Shown here: positions 36,395 through 47,324 of the stretch, one piece after another
Layout: each line of letters starts with the position of its first letter
How positions within the stretch are numbered: the stretch's first letter is position 1
NCBI RefSeq assembly: GCF_000168295.1
Contig: NZ_AAQJ02000001.1
Coordinates: 1,017,001-1,081,000 of the forward strand
Direction: 5' to 3'
DNA length: 64,000 nucleotides
Source: Rickettsiella grylli
GTDB taxonomy: Bacteria; Pseudomonadota; Gammaproteobacteria; Diplorickettsiales; Diplorickettsiaceae
Position numbers and translations under genes: made by a program
The notes under the pieces: generated by a model
Told to the model about the DNA's origin: nothing
The model's input: only the letters and a program-made list of their open reading frames with translations
Databases searched by the model: none

Positions 36395-36838
36395 CTATAC
36401 ACGACGCCGTTTGGGCGGTCGGCAACCATTATGAGGCACGCCTGTAATATTCAAGATTTGAGTAACCTCAATATCCTTATTTTTTAAAGCCATTATCGCT
36501 TGCTCAGACCCTTGACCTGGCCCTTTAATTCTCACTTCAACGCGTCCTAAATTATGTTTATATTTTGATTTATACTTATCGACTGCTTTTTCAATCGCTT
36601 TTTCGAAAGCGACTCGAGCCGCAAAAGCCGTGCCTTTTTTAGTCCCTTTAAAATCACACGCTCCCGCTGAGGATATCCCTAAAGTATCCCCTCCTTTACG
36701 GATACAAATAATCGTATTATTAAAAGAGGTGCTCAAATGAACGATTGCATCGGGAACAATCTCTTTACGCTTACGATGCGACCCCGCCCTCTCAGCCATC
36801 GTTAATTGCTGCGATGCATGTAAATTGTAATCTGCCAT
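36395..36838 (-). CDS. rpsK: 30S ribosomal protein S11
   Basis: Platform protein lining the mRNA exit. The C-terminus VPHNGCRPPKRRRV includes the Asn-Gly that is converted to isoaspartate in E. coli. IVHLSTSFNNTIICIRKGGD and AFEKAIEKAVDKYKSKYK are divergent from typical S11. Start uncertain: the frame reaches 36856; the ATG at 36838 (MADYNLH) gives 147 residues and another at 36799 (MAERAGSHRK) 134. The 129-residue norm favours a shorter form, but no ribosome site decides. Confidence 0.92.
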   Translation of the reverse strand: MADYNLHASQQLTMAERAGSHRKRKEIVPDAIVHLSTSFNNTIICIRKGGDTLGISSAGACDFKGTKKGTAFAARVAFEKAIEKAVDKYKSKYKHNLGRVEVRIKGPGQGSEQAIMALKNKDIEVTQILNITGVPHNGCRPPKRRRV

Positions 36839-36883
36839 ATTAGTAAATACCCACAAGTATGCCTTTCTCTGTTAAAACGCGGT

Positions 36884-37243
36884 TCAATCTTTACGAATCA
36901 TTTTACGAGGACCTTTCCGTGTACGCGCATTCGTGCGGGTACGTTGACCACGAACAGGCAAGCCCCGACGGTGCCGAATGCCTCTATAACAGCCCAAATC
37001 CATTAAACGCTTGATGCTAATAGAAACTTCGCGACGTAAGTCACCCTCTATTTTGTACGTAATAATCTTCTGTCGTATGGCATCTAATTGTTTCTCTAAA
37101 AGGTCCTTCACTTTCGTCTCCGGTGAAATATTGAGACCCTTACATATTTTTAAGGCACGAGAACGACCTACGCCATAAATGGCGGTTAACCCTATGACGA
37201 CATGTTTATTTATTGGTATATTGACACCGGCTATTCGAGCCAT
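36884..37243 (-). CDS. rpsM: 30S ribosomal protein S13
   Basis: Head protein contacting tRNA and the 50S subunit. Begins [20 protein letters not shown]; the helix-two-turn-helix [15 protein letters not shown] and the basic tail [20 protein letters not shown] are typical. 119 residues. First gene of the alpha operon as read here, following rpmJ. Confidence 0.97.
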   Translation of the reverse strand: MARIAGVNIPINKHVVIGLTAIYGVGRSRALKICKGLNISPETKVKDLLEKQLDAIRQKIITYKIEGDLRREVSISIKRLMDLGCYRGIRHRRGLPVRGQRTRTNARTRKGPRKMIRKD

Positions 37244-37428
37244 TTTTCACTCCAAACCCTTAAATTTAAGATACTTCAGAAGGCGCAGTAGGGTATCCCA
37301 CTCTTGAAAAAAAATCAATAACATTTACAGAAAATTGTCTAAATTAGTATTTCGCATCCGCATTCATAATGTAAGCGATTATGACAGGCATAACACAAAC
37401 AGGGTGGAGGCGCACTTTAAGCATTCTA

Positions 37429-37545
37429 TTAACCTTGTCGTTGCTTATGACGTGCTTCAGCAGAACAAATTACCCTTAGTTTTCCTTTTCGTTTAATAAT
37501 CTTACAATTTCGACAAATTTTTTTAATCGATGCTCTAACCTTCAT
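37429..37545 (-). CDS. rpmJ: 50S ribosomal protein L36
   Basis: A 38-residue zinc-binding protein of the large subunit, too short for routine ORF listing. Reads [20 protein letters not shown] then [18 protein letters not shown]. Zinc ligands Cys11, Cys14, Cys27 and His33 are all present (zinc-dependent form). Located between secY and rpsM, its standard position. AGAGG precedes the ATG. Confidence 0.95.
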   Translation of the reverse strand: MKVRASIKKICRNCKIIKRKGKLRVICSAEARHKQRQG

Positions 37546-37624
37546 AATAACCTCTAAAATTTAAGCGCCTACGTCTACTCACCCGTTTTCAAAAAAATGA
37601 AGCTCACCGCATAATCCTCTATTT

Positions 37625-38983
37625 TTAATAAAGACCAGACGACGATCCACCACCTAAACCCTTCAAATTAGCCTTTTTAAGTAATGATTCATACTGATGT
37701 GACATCAACAAAGATTGAACCTGCGTCATAAAATCCATGATAACAACAACTATAATTAATAGGGAAGTCCCGCCAAAATAAAAAGGGACGTGCCAAGTGA
37801 ATATCATAAATTCAGGTAATAAAGCAACCAAAACTAAATAAAGACTCCCTATTAATGTAAGCCTCGTCATCGTTGTATCGATGTAACGAGCACTTTGCTC
37901 ACCCGGTCTTATCCCAGGAATAAAAGCACCTGATTTTTTTAAATTATCTGCCGTTTCCCTTGGATTGAAAACTAAAGCGGTATAAAAAAAAGAGAAAAAT
38001 ATAATTGCTGCAGCAAATAATAAAATATAAAGCGGCTGGCCTGGTGATAACCAAAAACTCAGTTTTCCTAACCAACCCATTCCTTTTAGATTAGCGAACC
38101 AATTGGCAAAAGTTCCTGGCAACAACATAATACTCGAAGCAAATATCGGTGGAATAACACCCGCCATATTGATCTTTAACGGCAAATGACTCGTTTGCGC
38201 ACTATAAATTTTTCGTCCTTGTTGGCGTTGTGGATAATTAACCGTAATACGGCGTTGACCTCGCTCCATAAATACAACAAACGCCGTTACCAAAAGAATA
38301 ACCGCTAAAATACAAAGTAAGGTTAAAAATTGGACCTGGCCCTGCCTAAATTGCTCTAAAGACTTTGCCATGGCAACCGGTAGACCTGAGACAATTCCGG
38401 AAAATATTATCAATGAAATGCCATTGCCAATGCCATGCTCCGTTATTTGCTCACCTAACCACATTAAAAACATTGTGCCTGTCACTAACGTAATCGTTGC
38501 AACAAAGTAAAAGAAAAAACCTGGATTTAAAACAACGTGATTACCGACCAACCATTTGGCCATACCCACCGCTTGAACGAAGGCCAAGAGCGCTGTCCCA
38601 TATCGCGTATACTGATTCAATTTACGTCGTCCAGATTCCCCTTCTTTCTTTAACTCTTCTAACGCGGGCGTGACTGCTGTTAAAAGCTGAACAATAATAG
38701 AGACTGAAATATAGGGTAAAAGACCTAAAGCAAAAACAGTAAAGCGTGAAAGCGCCCCCCCAGAAAACATATTAAAAAGACCTAAAATACTATTGCTCTG
38801 ATGACTGAATAGATCAGCTAAACGATGCGGATCTAAACCTGGAACAGGGATATGCGCGCCAATACGATAAACAATCAATGCAAGCAAAACAAAAAGTAAG
38901 CGGGCTTTAAGCTCGCTAAACCCACTATTAGGTGTACGTACTCCCTTATTTGAAGCTGAAACGAGACGGTTGATTTTATCCAT
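37625..38983 (-). CDS. secY: Preprotein translocase subunit SecY
   Basis: Ten-helix channel of the Sec translocon. The plug/TM2 region [20 protein letters not shown], the cytoplasmic loop [20 protein letters not shown] and the TM7-8 region with [19 protein letters not shown] are characteristic. 452 residues. Sits in the spc operon five bases after rplO. Its presence means the signal-peptide protein DsbD (1-385) uses a normal Sec route. Confidence 0.96.
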   Translation of the reverse strand: MDKINRLVSASNKGVRTPNSGFSELKARLLFVLLALIVYRIGAHIPVPGLDPHRLADLFSHQSNSILGLFNMFSGGALSRFTVFALGLLPYISVSIIVQLLTAVTPALEELKKEGESGRRKLNQYTRYGTALLAFVQAVGMAKWLVGNHVVLNPGFFFYFVATITLVTGTMFLMWLGEQITEHGIGNGISLIIFSGIVSGLPVAMAKSLEQFRQGQVQFLTLLCILAVILLVTAFVVFMERGQRRITVNYPQRQQGRKIYSAQTSHLPLKINMAGVIPPIFASSIMLLPGTFANWFANLKGMGWLGKLSFWLSPGQPLYILLFAAAIIFFSFFYTALVFNPRETADNLKKSGAFIPGIRPGEQSARYIDTTMTRLTLIGSLYLVLVALLPEFMIFTWHVPFYFGGTSLLIIVVVIMDFMTQVQSLLMSHQYESLLKKANLKGLGGGSSSGLY

Positions 38984-38988
38984 CTCTA

Positions 38989-39432
38989 TTAAGCCGTCTC
39001 AACACGGCCACCGGCAGCTTTAATTAATGCTTCTGCTCCTTTAGTGAGTTTTATACCTTTTATAGTCAGTGCCTTTTTCAGTTCCCCGGTTGCGATGAGC
39101 TTAACTTCCTGAATCGTTTCGGGGACTAAGTTAAACGATTTTAGAACGTTAATATCAATAATGGTAACGTCATCTTGTTTTATCTTATTTAAAACATCAA
39201 TACGTAGCGATAAGGAATGGGCCGACGTCGCTGTAAAACCAAACTTAGGTAACCGTCGTTGCAAAGGGGTTTGGCCACCTTCAAAACCGAGTTTATGAAA
39301 GCCTCCCGCACGTGCACGTTGCCCCTTATGGCCTCGGCCGCAGGTTTTTCCAGACCCAGAACCTATTCCTCTTCCTACCCGTTTGGCAACCTGCTTGGAT
39401 CCGGTCGCTGGCTTTAATGTATTCAGATACAT
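38989..39432 (-). CDS. rplO: 50S ribosomal protein L15
   Basis: Late-assembly 23S-binding protein. The N-terminal glycine-rich [20 protein letters not shown] and [15 protein letters not shown] motifs are diagnostic. 147 residues. In spc order between rpmD and secY; GAGGAAA upstream of the ATG. Confidence 0.96.
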   Translation of the reverse strand: MYLNTLKPATGSKQVAKRVGRGIGSGSGKTCGRGHKGQRARAGGFHKLGFEGGQTPLQRRLPKFGFTATSAHSLSLRIDVLNKIKQDDVTIIDINVLKSFNLVPETIQEVKLIATGELKKALTIKGIKLTKGAEALIKAAGGRVETA

Positions 39433-39434
39433 CG

Positions 39435-39620
39435 TTACATTTCCTCAATTTTTAATAAGTAAGCTACTTTTTCAACCATGCCACGGATCGAAAAATTATC
39501 TTTCACCTCAACGACCTGGTTTATTCGCTTTAAACCTAAAGAGTGGACGGTAGCAATATGACGAGGTAAACGACCCGAAATACTACTCACGAGTGTTAAG
39601 CGCAATTTTTTTTCTAACAT
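39435..39620 (-). CDS. rpmD: 50S ribosomal protein L30
   Basis: Short large-subunit protein (61 residues): KLRLTLVSSISGRLPRHIAT followed by LGLKRINQVVEVKDN. L30 is lost in some bacteria but kept here. Between rpsE and rplO. Confidence 0.95.
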   Translation of the reverse strand: MLEKKLRLTLVSSISGRLPRHIATVHSLGLKRINQVVEVKDNFSIRGMVEKVAYLLKIEEM

Positions 39621-39635
39621 CTGTACTTATCCTCG

Positions 39636-40139
39636 CTATTCGTAAATTTCTTTAATCGATTTTCCACGTTTATCTGCAATCATTTCCGGTGTAGACATAC
39701 TCGATAAAGCTTTTAGTGTTGCGCGTACAACGTTAATTCGGTTTGAGGATCCAATAATCTTAGCAATGACATTTTTAATACCGAGGACTTCAAAAATCGC
39801 ACGCATTGGGCCCCCAGCGATTATACCGGTTCCTTCAATAGCCGGAAGTATAATCACTTTCGTTGCACCATGTCGACCTATCAATGGATGAAATACCGTG
39901 TGATTATTCAATTCGACATAAAGCATATCCCGCCGCGCTTTTTCGAGTGCTTTTTGCATCGCAACAGAAACTTCTCGAGCCGGACGTTTACTAAAACCTA
40001 TTCGTCCTTTACCATCACCTACAACAACCCCTGCTGCAAAACTAAAAATACGTCCGCCTTTAACGACTTTAGCATGACGATTAACCGCAATTAATTTTTC
40101 TTGCAAACCATCACTTTTTGTTGATTGATCAAAACTCAT
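39636..40139 (-). CDS. rpsE: 30S ribosomal protein S5
   Basis: Helps fidelity and helicase action at mRNA entry. [39 protein letters not shown] and the C-terminal domain [19 protein letters not shown] are intact. The loop with VKGGR is the usual spectinomycin-site region with no obvious deletion. 167 residues. Confidence 0.96.
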   Translation of the reverse strand: MSFDQSTKSDGLQEKLIAVNRHAKVVKGGRIFSFAAGVVVGDGKGRIGFSKRPAREVSVAMQKALEKARRDMLYVELNNHTVFHPLIGRHGATKVIILPAIEGTGIIAGGPMRAIFEVLGIKNVIAKIIGSSNRINVVRATLKALSSMSTPEMIADKRGKSIKEIYE

Positions 40140-40157
40140 CGATGAATAACCTTTTAA

Positions 40158-40520
40158 TTAAAAGGGCAATCCGGCTTCCCGGGTCGCCTCTGCCAACGCC
40201 TTAACACAGCCATGATACTTAAAACCTGAACGATCAAAAGCAACCCGATTAATTCCTGCCGCTAATGCCCGCTTTGCAACAAAATCACCCACGAGCTTCG
40301 CTGATTTAATATTGCTTCCTCTTGTACCCAACGCCCTAATTTCTTTATCAAGTGTAGATGCACTGGCTAATACTTTATCCCCGTGATCTGCAGATATGAT
40401 AATTTGCGCATAAATATGTTGAGAAGTACGCGCAACACACAAACGGGCTACGCCTAACTGACGTATCTTAGCACGTGTCTTTGTTGCTCTGCGTTTTCGT
40501 TTTAACTTCTTATCTAACAT
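40158..40520 (-). CDS. rplR: 50S ribosomal protein L18
   Basis: Binds 5S rRNA together with L5. [20 protein letters not shown] is followed by [16 protein letters not shown] and [20 protein letters not shown]. The frame extends to a GTG at 40526, but the ATG at 40520 has GAGG five bases upstream. 120 residues (usual 117). Confidence 0.95.
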   Translation of the reverse strand: MLDKKLKRKRRATKTRAKIRQLGVARLCVARTSQHIYAQIIISADHGDKVLASASTLDKEIRALGTRGSNIKSAKLVGDFVAKRALAAGINRVAFDRSGFKYHGCVKALAEATREAGLPF

Positions 40521-40536
40521 GCCCACCTCATATTAA

Positions 40537-41067
40537 CTATTTTTTCTTCGTTTCTTTCAATTTAATACGCTCATTCGCATAACGCACGCCTTTTCCCTTA
40601 TAAGGTTCTGGTGGACGATACTGACGTATTTCTGCTGCAACCTGACCGACTAATTGCTTGTTAAAACCCTGTATTATAATTTCGGTAGGCGTTGGTGTTG
40701 TTATTGTAATTCCTTCTGGAATTTCATATTCCCTAGGATGTGAATAACCCAACACGAGATTTATTTTCCCCCCTTGCACACTCGCGCGATAACCCACACC
40801 GACTAACTGAAGCACCTTCTTAAAACCTGTGACGACACCCTCAATCGCATTCGCGATATGAGCACTGGTTGTTCCTGCTAAAGCATCTGCTTGTGCAGTT
40901 GACTCTCTCGGGTTAACCTGTAATGACTTCTCTTTAATCTCGACATTAATCTCTTTGGGGAGTTTTAAATTTAAGGTTCCCTTGTTGCCCTTTACAATTA
41001 ATAACCTATCATCCAGTGTAACATGAGCATCGCCGAAATTTATTGGATTTTTTGCAATTCTTGACAT
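40537..41067 (-). CDS. rplF: 50S ribosomal protein L6
   Basis: Two-domain protein near the sarcin-ricin loop. Starts MSRIAKNPI; the second domain has VGVGYRASVQGGKINLVLGY and YRPPEPYKGKGVRYANERIK. 176 residues, family norm 177. Between rpsH and rplR in the spc operon. Confidence 0.96.
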   Translation of the reverse strand: MSRIAKNPINFGDAHVTLDDRLLIVKGNKGTLNLKLPKEINVEIKEKSLQVNPRESTAQADALAGTTSAHIANAIEGVVTGFKKVLQLVGVGYRASVQGGKINLVLGYSHPREYEIPEGITITTPTPTEIIIQGFNKQLVGQVAAEIRQYRPPEPYKGKGVRYANERIKLKETKKK

Positions 41068-41087
41068 ACAAATCTTTACCTCGTGTT

Positions 41088-41483
41088 TTATTCGACGATA
41101 GCGATGACTTCACCGCCTTGACCTATAGCACGCGCAGCTCTGTCTGTCATTAAGCCTTTCGGAGTAGAAACAATAGCAATTCCTAAACCAGCAACCACTT
41201 TAGGTAACTCATTTGCCGCACGGTAAAAACGTAAGCCGGGACGACTAATCCGCTTTAACTTTGCAACAACGGGCTTATTTAAATAATATTTTAAAAAAAG
41301 TGTCAGCGATGATCTTGAATTTTGGGCTTCGCATTGATAATCATTGATATAGCCTTCCTCTTTTAATAACTTAGCAATCGCTAACTTAATTTTTGATGAA
41401 GGCATGGATACCGTTGGCTTTTCAACCGCCTGGGCGTTTTTTATTCTACAGAACATATCTGCGATAGGATCTTGCATAGTCAT
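41088..41483 (-). CDS. rpsH: 30S ribosomal protein S8
   Basis: Primary 16S-binding protein and, in E. coli, translational repressor of the spc operon. [40 protein letters not shown] and [13 protein letters not shown] are typical. A second ATG two codons in gives the canonical start. 131 residues. Confidence 0.96.
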   Translation of the reverse strand: MTMQDPIADMFCRIKNAQAVEKPTVSMPSSKIKLAIAKLLKEEGYINDYQCEAQNSRSSLTLFLKYYLNKPVVAKLKRISRPGLRFYRAANELPKVVAGLGIAIVSTPKGLMTDRAARAIGQGGEVIAIVE

Positions 41484-41497
41484 ATGTAAATTTCACC

Positions 41498-41803
41498 TTA
41501 CCAACTTGATTTAACCAATCCTGGAAGCTCGCCCTTCATGGCATAAATTCGGAGCATATTTCGAGACAAACCAAAATGACGATAAACACCACGCGGCCTT
41601 CCTGTTAAACGACAACGATTTCGCAGTCTCACCGGCGAAGAATCACGCGGTAAAAGCTGAATTTTTTGTTGCGCCAACCACTTATCCTCATCCGATGAAG
41701 CCACGCTATTAATAATCTTTTTTAATTCTGCGCGTTTTAGCGCATATTTTTTTACGATGATTTCGCGCTTCTTCTGTCGCATAATTACACTTTTCTTCGC
41801 CAT
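41498..41803 (-). CDS. rpsN: 30S ribosomal protein S14
   Basis: Head protein of the long, zinc-free type (101 residues): the C-terminal [20 protein letters not shown] lacks the CXXC pairs of the zinc form. N-terminal basic helix [20 protein letters not shown]. Six bases from rplE. Confidence 0.95.
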   Translation of the reverse strand: MAKKSVIMRQKKREIIVKKYALKRAELKKIINSVASSDEDKWLAQQKIQLLPRDSSPVRLRNRCRLTGRPRGVYRHFGLSRNMLRIYAMKGELPGLVKSSW

Positions 41804-41808
41804 AAAAA

Positions 41809-42351
41809 TTAATTCTCTTTAAATGGAAACTCAAATGCAGCTAATAATGCCTGCCCTTCTTTGTCCGTCTTTGCTGTTGTCGTAATCGTAATATCCATCC
41901 CTCGTAATGTATCAATTGTATCGTATTTAATTTCAGGAAACACAATTTGCTCACGTATCCCTAAACTGTAATTTCCACGGCCATCGAATGAGCGCGGACT
42001 AAACCCGCGAAAATCTCGAATTCGAGGTATCGCAACACTAATTAACCGATCTAAAAATTCATACATACGGTTTTTACGTAAAGTGACTTTACAGCCAATA
42101 GGCCAATCTTCACGAATTTTAAACCCCGCATTAGACTTCTTTGCCTTTGTAATCACCGGTTTTTGAGCGGCAATTAATGTCATATCGGATACCGCTGAAT
42201 CAATCATCTTCTTATTTGAAGCGGCTTCACCTACACCCATATTCAGTGTAATTTTTATAATACGCGGAACTTCCATAACACTCTTATAAGAAAATTCTTG
42301 TTTTAGTTGTTTGAGCACCGTGTTTAAATAATATTCTTTTAACCTTGCCAT
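41809..42351 (-). CDS. rplE: 50S ribosomal protein L5
   Basis: 5S rRNA-binding protein of the central protuberance. [40 protein letters not shown] and [20 protein letters not shown] are family signatures. 180 residues. Between rplX and rpsN. Confidence 0.97.
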   Translation of the reverse strand: MARLKEYYLNTVLKQLKQEFSYKSVMEVPRIIKITLNMGVGEAASNKKMIDSAVSDMTLIAAQKPVITKAKKSNAGFKIREDWPIGCKVTLRKNRMYEFLDRLISVAIPRIRDFRGFSPRSFDGRGNYSLGIREQIVFPEIKYDTIDTLRGMDITITTTAKTDKEGQALLAAFEFPFKEN

Positions 42352-42367
42352 TAAATAATCTCACTTA

Positions 42368-42688
42368 TCAGATATCAACCCGCTCATTATTAGATTTAAA
42401 TATTCGCACCTTTTTTTCATTGTCTACTATTTTTATTCCCACTTTATCGGCCTTTTTCGTTATGGGGTTATAGATCGCCACATTGGTCAAATGGATAAAA
42501 GCCTCACGCGTTACAATACCCCCCGTTACATTCTTTTGTGGATTCGGCTTAACGTGCTTTTTGACAACGTTAATCCCTTCTACACGCGCGGAATTTTTGG
42601 AAACGTTAATCGCCAGGACCTTACCTTGTTTACCTTTATCTTTACCCGTTAAGACAATAACTGTATCACCCTTCCTAATTTTACGCAT
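42368..42688 (-). CDS. rplX: 50S ribosomal protein L24
   Basis: Assembly initiator at the 5' end of 23S rRNA. The KOW motif [20 protein letters not shown] lies at the start, followed by [16 protein letters not shown]. 106 residues. Eleven bases after rplN. Confidence 0.96.
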   Translation of the reverse strand: MRKIRKGDTVIVLTGKDKGKQGKVLAINVSKNSARVEGINVVKKHVKPNPQKNVTGGIVTREAFIHLTNVAIYNPITKKADKVGIKIVDNEKKVRIFKSNNERVDI

Positions 42689-42698
42689 TTGCTCTACC

Positions 42699-43067
42699 TT
42701 ATAATACTTCAGAAGCCAAAGAGATAATTTTCATAAACCGTTCGGTACGTAGTTCTCTGGGAACAGGACCAAACACACGCGTACCTAAAGGTTGCAACTG
42801 CGCAGTCAATAAAATAACTGCATTACTATCGAAACGGATTACGCTACCGTCGCCTCTACGCACTCTTTTTTTCGTACGAACGACAACAGCATGCCACACT
42901 TCTCCTTTTTTCACTTTCCCTCGCGGGACAGCATCCTTTACACTCACTCGAATAACATCCCCAACACCTGCATACCGCCGTTTTGATCCGCCCAATACTT
43001 TAATGCACATAACACTACGCGCGCCACTATTATCAGCCACTGCTAATTCTGTTTGCATTTGTATCAT
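42699..43067 (-). CDS. rplN: 50S ribosomal protein L14
   Basis: Subunit-interface protein. [20 protein letters not shown] is almost invariant in bacteria; [20 protein letters not shown] and [20 protein letters not shown] follow. 122 residues, exact family length. Marks the start of the spc operon, but the gap from rpsQ is only 11 bases. Confidence 0.97.
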   Translation of the reverse strand: MIQMQTELAVADNSGARSVMCIKVLGGSKRRYAGVGDVIRVSVKDAVPRGKVKKGEVWHAVVVRTKKRVRRGDGSVIRFDSNAVILLTAQLQPLGTRVFGPVPRELRTERFMKIISLASEVL

Positions 43068-43078
43068 AATAAATTCCC

Positions 43079-43375
43079 CTATCCTGCTATTCCGCTATCC
43101 GAACGAGGTCGCTGATTAACTGATTTTTCAACTACTTTTAAAAGTGTCCACGCTTTTCGTTTTGAAATCGGACGGCCTTCCTGAATAAGGACAGTATCAC
43201 CTTCAAAACAAGAATTTTCAGGATCATGCGCCAGAATTTTACTGCTTCTCTTCAAGTATTTTCCATATTTAGGATGCTTTTCTCGGCGAACGATTAAAAC
43301 ATTAATCGTTTTATCCATCTTATTACTGATGACTTGACCCATCAAGGTTCGATTCACTTTACTCGCTTGGCTCAT
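43079..43375 (-). CDS. rpsQ: 30S ribosomal protein S17
   Basis: OB-fold 16S-binding protein. [19 protein letters not shown] and [20 protein letters not shown] are typical. 98 residues against about 84; the excess is a polar tail ([14 protein letters not shown]). Its start overlaps the rpmC stop by four bases. Confidence 0.95.
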   Translation of the reverse strand: MSQASKVNRTLMGQVISNKMDKTINVLIVRREKHPKYGKYLKRSSKILAHDPENSCFEGDTVLIQEGRPISKRKAWTLLKVVEKSVNQRPRSDSGIAG

Positions 43376-43572
43376 ATTTTTTGGCCCATAGTAGTTTCAT
43401 GTAAAATAGTGAGTGATCGCGCTAACATCCGCCTAACCACCTTCAATCGATGTGTTGCCGTCAATTGATGCGTCGCATGTTGCGCTTCTAATTTAAACTG
43501 CTCCTGTCCTAATTTAAATATTTCATCCTTCAGTAAATCAGGAGATAAACCTCGTAATTCTTTTTTATTCAT
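43372..43572 (-). CDS. rpmC: 50S ribosomal protein L29
   Basis: Two-helix protein at the tunnel exit, forming part of the docking site for trigger factor and SRP. ELRGLSPDLLKDEIFKLGQE and LKVVRRMLARSLTILHE fit the family. 66 residues. Overlaps rplP by one base and rpsQ by four. Confidence 0.94.
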   Translation of the reverse strand: MNKKELRGLSPDLLKDEIFKLGQEQFKLEAQHATHQLTATHRLKVVRRMLARSLTILHETTMGQKI

Positions 43573-43985
43573 TAAAGCACCGTCCGCGTAACAAAGTTCG
43601 TTTTCATCGGTAATTTAGCGGCTGCTAATTTTAAAGCAACTTTCGCAATATCAGCCGATATGCCTTCCATCTCAAACAAAACGCGTCCCGGCTGAATAAC
43701 GGCTACCCAATATTCAACACTACCCTTCCCTTTACCCTGTCGAACTTCTAACGGTTTCTTCGTAATAGGCTTATCTGGAAATACTCTAATCCAGACTTTT
43801 CCACCCCTTTTTATGTGTCGCGTTAACGCGCGACGGGCCGCTTCAATTTGTCTGGAAGTAATAAATCCTGCAGCCGTTGCTTTCAAACCATACTGTCCAA
43901 AACTAATCTCTGCACCTCGCGTAGCGATACCGCGATTACGACCTTTAAATTGTTTACGATATTTTGTTCGCTTGGGTTGCAACAT
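43572..43985 (-). CDS. rplP: 50S ribosomal protein L16
   Basis: Organises the A-site and peptidyl-transferase region. [19 protein letters not shown] and [20 protein letters not shown] are diagnostic; [20 protein letters not shown] includes the conserved basic loop. 137 residues. Confidence 0.97.
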   Translation of the reverse strand: MLQPKRTKYRKQFKGRNRGIATRGAEISFGQYGLKATAAGFITSRQIEAARRALTRHIKRGGKVWIRVFPDKPITKKPLEVRQGKGKGSVEYWVAVIQPGRVLFEMEGISADIAKVALKLAAAKLPMKTNFVTRTVL

Positions 43986-44022
43986 AATATTTTCCCAACT
44001 TTACCTATTTTTAAATATTATT

Positions 44023-44814
44023 TTAACGCGCAGCTTCATCTACAATTTCTTTATTCACAGTAGGATTCACAGCAGTTCTCGTCGGTGGCGATTGACGCCT
44101 ACGACTATAATGCTTTTTCTTATTTCGGTCATCCAGGAATTGCGTCTTAGCCTCTGCTGTTTCTAAACTCGAAATTTTTGAACGATCAAAAACTTCACCT
44201 TTATAAATCCAAACTTTCACACCTAATTTTCCATAGGTTGTCTGTGCCTCAGCAAGCGCATAATCAATATCTGCGCGAAACGTATGTAAGGGGACACTTC
44301 CTTCTTGATAGCGCTCACTTCGTGCAATTTCCGCACCACCTAACCGACCTGCAACAGTAATTTTAATTCCAAGCGCACCTAATCTTAAAGCAGTTTGCAC
44401 CGCTCGCTTCATCGCACGACGAAACATAACGCGCCGCTCTAACTGCTGAGCAATATTTTCTGCAACCAATTTCGCATCCAACTCAGGCTTTTTTACTTCA
44501 AGGACAGAAAGTCGTACGGGCACTCGCATAATTTTTTCTAATTGATCTCTCAACTGATCGATATATTCACCTTTTTTCCCGATAACAACTCCTGGTTTAG
44601 CAACGGAGATAGTAATTTTCGATTTTCTAGCAGCTCGTTCTATTTGTATGGATGAAACACCCGCCTGAAGCAGCGCTTTTTCTATTAATTTACGCGCACT
44701 CAAATCATAGTAAAGATTATCCGCATACTCACGTGATTTTTTTGCATACCACCGTGCTGTTGATGTTCGGGTAATGCCTAAACGAATTCCAACAGGATTT
44801 ACCTTATGGCCCAT
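44023..44814 (-). CDS. rpsC: 30S ribosomal protein S3
   Basis: Forms the mRNA entry channel. [20 protein letters not shown], the KH domain with [18 protein letters not shown], and [14 protein letters not shown] are typical. 263 residues, about 30 longer than usual because of a charged C-terminal tail ([19 protein letters not shown] then [10 protein letters not shown]). No sign of frameshift at the extension. Confidence 0.96.
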   Translation of the reverse strand: MGHKVNPVGIRLGITRTSTARWYAKKSREYADNLYYDLSARKLIEKALLQAGVSSIQIERAARKSKITISVAKPGVVIGKKGEYIDQLRDQLEKIMRVPVRLSVLEVKKPELDAKLVAENIAQQLERRVMFRRAMKRAVQTALRLGALGIKITVAGRLGGAEIARSERYQEGSVPLHTFRADIDYALAEAQTTYGKLGVKVWIYKGEVFDRSKISSLETAEAKTQFLDDRNKKKHYSRRRQSPPTRTAVNPTVNKEIVDEAAR

Positions 44815-44816
44815 AA

Positions 44817-45164
44817 TCAGTTTTTCTCCCCGTTATCATCTGAAACTTTTACAGTAATGTGACAAGTTGGCTTTAAAATACGATTACTTCGGCCTTTGGC
44901 TCGTGCGTGCATACGCTTCAATGTGGGCCCTTGATCAATAAAAATAGTGGATACTTTTAACGTATCAATATCTAAACCTGCATTATGTTCAGCATTTGCC
45001 ATGGCTGACTCTAGAACCTTTTTTATAGCACTTGCATTTTTTTTGGCGCTCATAGCCAATACTTGTAGTGCCTTTTCTACCGTTAAGCCACGTACTTGAT
45101 CTGCTACTAATCGGCACTTTTGAGGTGACAACCGTGCATATTTTAAATGTGCTGCAACTTCCAC
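44817..45164 (-). CDS. rplV: 50S ribosomal protein L22
   Basis: Extends a beta hairpin into the exit tunnel, contacting macrolides. [36 protein letters not shown] and the hairpin region [18 protein letters not shown] are intact, without tunnel-tip deletions. 115 residues. Two bases after the rpsC start side boundary. Confidence 0.96.
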   Translation of the reverse strand: MEVAAHLKYARLSPQKCRLVADQVRGLTVEKALQVLAMSAKKNASAIKKVLESAMANAEHNAGLDIDTLKVSTIFIDQGPTLKRMHARAKGRSNRILKPTCHITVKVSDDNGEKN

Positions 45165-45183
45165 TTTTTCTAAACCTCATTAA

Positions 45184-45477
45184 CTATTTTTTTTCGTCTG
45201 CGCCTTTGGCTTTCTTATCCGCTGTTCGATGACTACGAAACGTTCGCGTGATTGAAAACTCTCCTAATTTATGACCGACCATGTTCTCTGTTAAATAAAT
45301 AGGAACAAAATCGCGACCATTATGAACGGCTATCGTCAAGCCTATCATCTCTGGCAAAATCATAGCACTACGCGACCACGTTTTAATGGGACGCTTAACG
45401 TTAGACGCTTGAGCTGCCTGCACTTTTTTTGATAAGTGCTCTTGTATATAGGGACCTTTTTTTACTGAGCGTGGCAC
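45184..45477 (-). CDS. rpsS: 30S ribosomal protein S19
   Basis: Head protein forming a complex with S13. [38 protein letters not shown] and [18 protein letters not shown] are the family motifs. The frame extends to a GTG at 45486, but the GTG at 45477 has GAGGTG six bases upstream and yields the usual (M)PRS start and 97 residues. Confidence 0.95.
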   Translation of the reverse strand: MPRSVKKGPYIQEHLSKKVQAAQASNVKRPIKTWSRSAMILPEMIGLTIAVHNGRDFVPIYLTENMVGHKLGEFSITRTFRSHRTADKKAKGADEKK

Positions 45478-45502
45478 GAATAACACCTCATTACTTTAAA
45501 AA

Positions 45503-46330
45503 TTATTTCTTTTTACGCCGTTGCAAAATCATCTTATTATTACGCTTATTCCGTCTCGTTTTGTAACCCTTTGTTGGAAGACCCCAAGGACTTACTGGAT
45601 GTCGACCACCGGACGTTTTACCTTCACCTCCGCCATGAGGATGATCAACAGGATTCATCGCTACTCCTCTGACCGTAGGACGAATCCCACGCCAACGAGA
45701 CGCGCCAGCCTTCCCTAAAGACCGTAAATTATGATCATTATTACTAACAACGCCTATGCTTGCTTTACATTCAACGGGAACTTTTCTTAGCTCGCCTGAG
45801 CGCAAGCGTATAGTAGCATAATCTCCCTCACGTGCAATGAGCTGTACCGATACGCCTGCGCTACGTGCCAATTGGGCGCCTTTATTGGGCTTAAGCTCAA
45901 TCGCATGTAATATCGTTCCCACAGGAATGTTGCGCAAGGGAAGTGAATTGCCGGGGCGAATCAAAGCCTCTGAGCCAGAGGTTACAGGCATTCCTACTTT
46001 AAGTTCATTCGGTGCTAAAATATAACGACGCTCACCATCGGGATAAAGTATTAAAGCAATATGCGCACTTCGATTCGGATCGTATTCTATTCTTTCAGCG
46101 CGCCCTGTAATTCCTTCTTTGTCACGTTTAAAATCAATCAAGCGATACTGCTGCTTATGCCCTCCTCCCTGATGACGTGTCGTTACTCTGCCTCGGTTAT
46201 TACGTCCCCCTTTCTTTGGTTTTGACGTTAACAGATGACTGTATGGTTTACCTTTATAGAGACCAACTTTAGAAACCTCAACGACGAAGCGACGACCTGG
46301 CGAAGTTGGATTTGCTTTTCTAGTAGACAT
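45503..46330 (-). CDS. rplB: 50S ribosomal protein L2
   Basis: Essential for subunit joining and peptidyl transfer. [36 protein letters not shown] and the C-terminal [20 protein letters not shown] containing the critical His are all present. 275 residues (usual 273). Central S10 operon gene. Confidence 0.97.
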   Translation of the reverse strand: MSTRKANPTSPGRRFVVEVSKVGLYKGKPYSHLLTSKPKKGGRNNRGRVTTRHQGGGHKQQYRLIDFKRDKEGITGRAERIEYDPNRSAHIALILYPDGERRYILAPNELKVGMPVTSGSEALIRPGNSLPLRNIPVGTILHAIELKPNKGAQLARSAGVSVQLIAREGDYATIRLRSGELRKVPVECKASIGVVSNNDHNLRSLGKAGASRWRGIRPTVRGVAMNPVDHPHGGGEGKTSGGRHPVSPWGLPTKGYKTRRNKRNNKMILQRRKKK

Positions 46331-46345
46331 AATACTTAATTCTCT

Positions 46346-46660
46346 CTATTTTGTTCCGGTAAAATCGATATCAAAGCCTTCTTTCAAACTGACATAAGCT
46401 TTTTTCCAGGCTTTGCGATAACCTTCAATTTGCTTAAAACGACGAAGCTTCGGTTTTACATTCAATAATTGGACTGCATTTACTTTAACATTAAACAACG
46501 ATTCTACCGCGTGTTTAATTTCCGACTTACTCGCATTTTTTGACACCTTAAAAACAAATTGACGATATCTATCAGCAATCTTTGTTGATTTTTCTGATAA
46601 ATGCGGCCTTACGATAATCTTAAACCGACGTAAACGTTGAGTGAGGGCAGTATTCATCAT
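46346..46660 (-). CDS. rplW: 50S ribosomal protein L23
   Basis: Tunnel-exit protein binding trigger factor and [23 protein letters not shown] and [20 protein letters not shown] match the family; the trigger-factor contact Glu is in VESLF. 104 residues. Start overlaps the rplD stop (ATGATG), so translation is coupled. Confidence 0.95.
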   Translation of the reverse strand: MMNTALTQRLRRFKIIVRPHLSEKSTKIADRYRQFVFKVSKNASKSEIKHAVESLFNVKVNAVQLLNVKPKLRRFKQIEGYRKAWKKAYVSLKEGFDIDFTGTK

Positions 46661-47274
46661 GCTAATAACTCCTCAATTTGTTTTAAAGCAGTAGCTGTTA
46701 TTAATACCTTTTGGCAATCGATTAAACCAACCGGGTTAATCGCTTCTACATCCGTTAACTCAACATGCGGTAAATTTCTTGCTGCCAAGTAAGTCACTTC
46801 ATTTACTTCTTCAAGAACAATAAGAATTTTTTGGGAAATGTTAAGCGATTGAAGCAGTGCAACTAAATCACGCGTTTTAGGTTTTTCTATTTCAAAGGAC
46901 TCTAAAACAACAAAACGATTTTGCCGCAATAATTCTGAACAGATCGAGCGAATGGCAAAACGATACATTTTCTTGTTGATTTTTTGCGTAAAATCCTGCT
47001 TGCTTGCGGCAAAAGTAACCCCACCGCCACGCCACAACGGGCTTCGTATTGTTCCTGCCCTTGCACGCCCCATCCCTTTTTGTTTCCAAGGCTTTCTTCC
47101 GCCACCGCGGACCGCAGAGCGATTTTTTTGAGCCCGCGACCCTTGTCGTCCCCCGGCTAAATAAGCCGTAACGACTTGATGTACTAAAGGCTCATTAAAA
47201 CGACAGCCAAACACCGTTTCTGATAACTGTAATTCTTGATTCACACCACTCTTTGTTAGTAAAGCCACTTGCAT
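46657..47274 (-). CDS. rplD: 50S ribosomal protein L4
   Basis: Tunnel protein and, in E. coli, autogenous repressor of the S10 operon by attenuation. [40 protein letters not shown] (tunnel loop) and [20 protein letters not shown] are well conserved. 205 residues. The macrolide-contact loop [14 protein letters not shown] shows no deletion. Confidence 0.96.
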   Translation of the reverse strand: MQVALLTKSGVNQELQLSETVFGCRFNEPLVHQVVTAYLAGGRQGSRAQKNRSAVRGGGRKPWKQKGMGRARAGTIRSPLWRGGGVTFAASKQDFTQKINKKMYRFAIRSICSELLRQNRFVVLESFEIEKPKTRDLVALLQSLNISQKILIVLEEVNEVTYLAARNLPHVELTDVEAINPVGLIDCQKVLITATALKQIEELLA

Positions 47275-47324
47275 AAAGCCATTCCAAAAATTTATGTTTT
47301 TAAATTAATCTCTCGCAAAGGAGA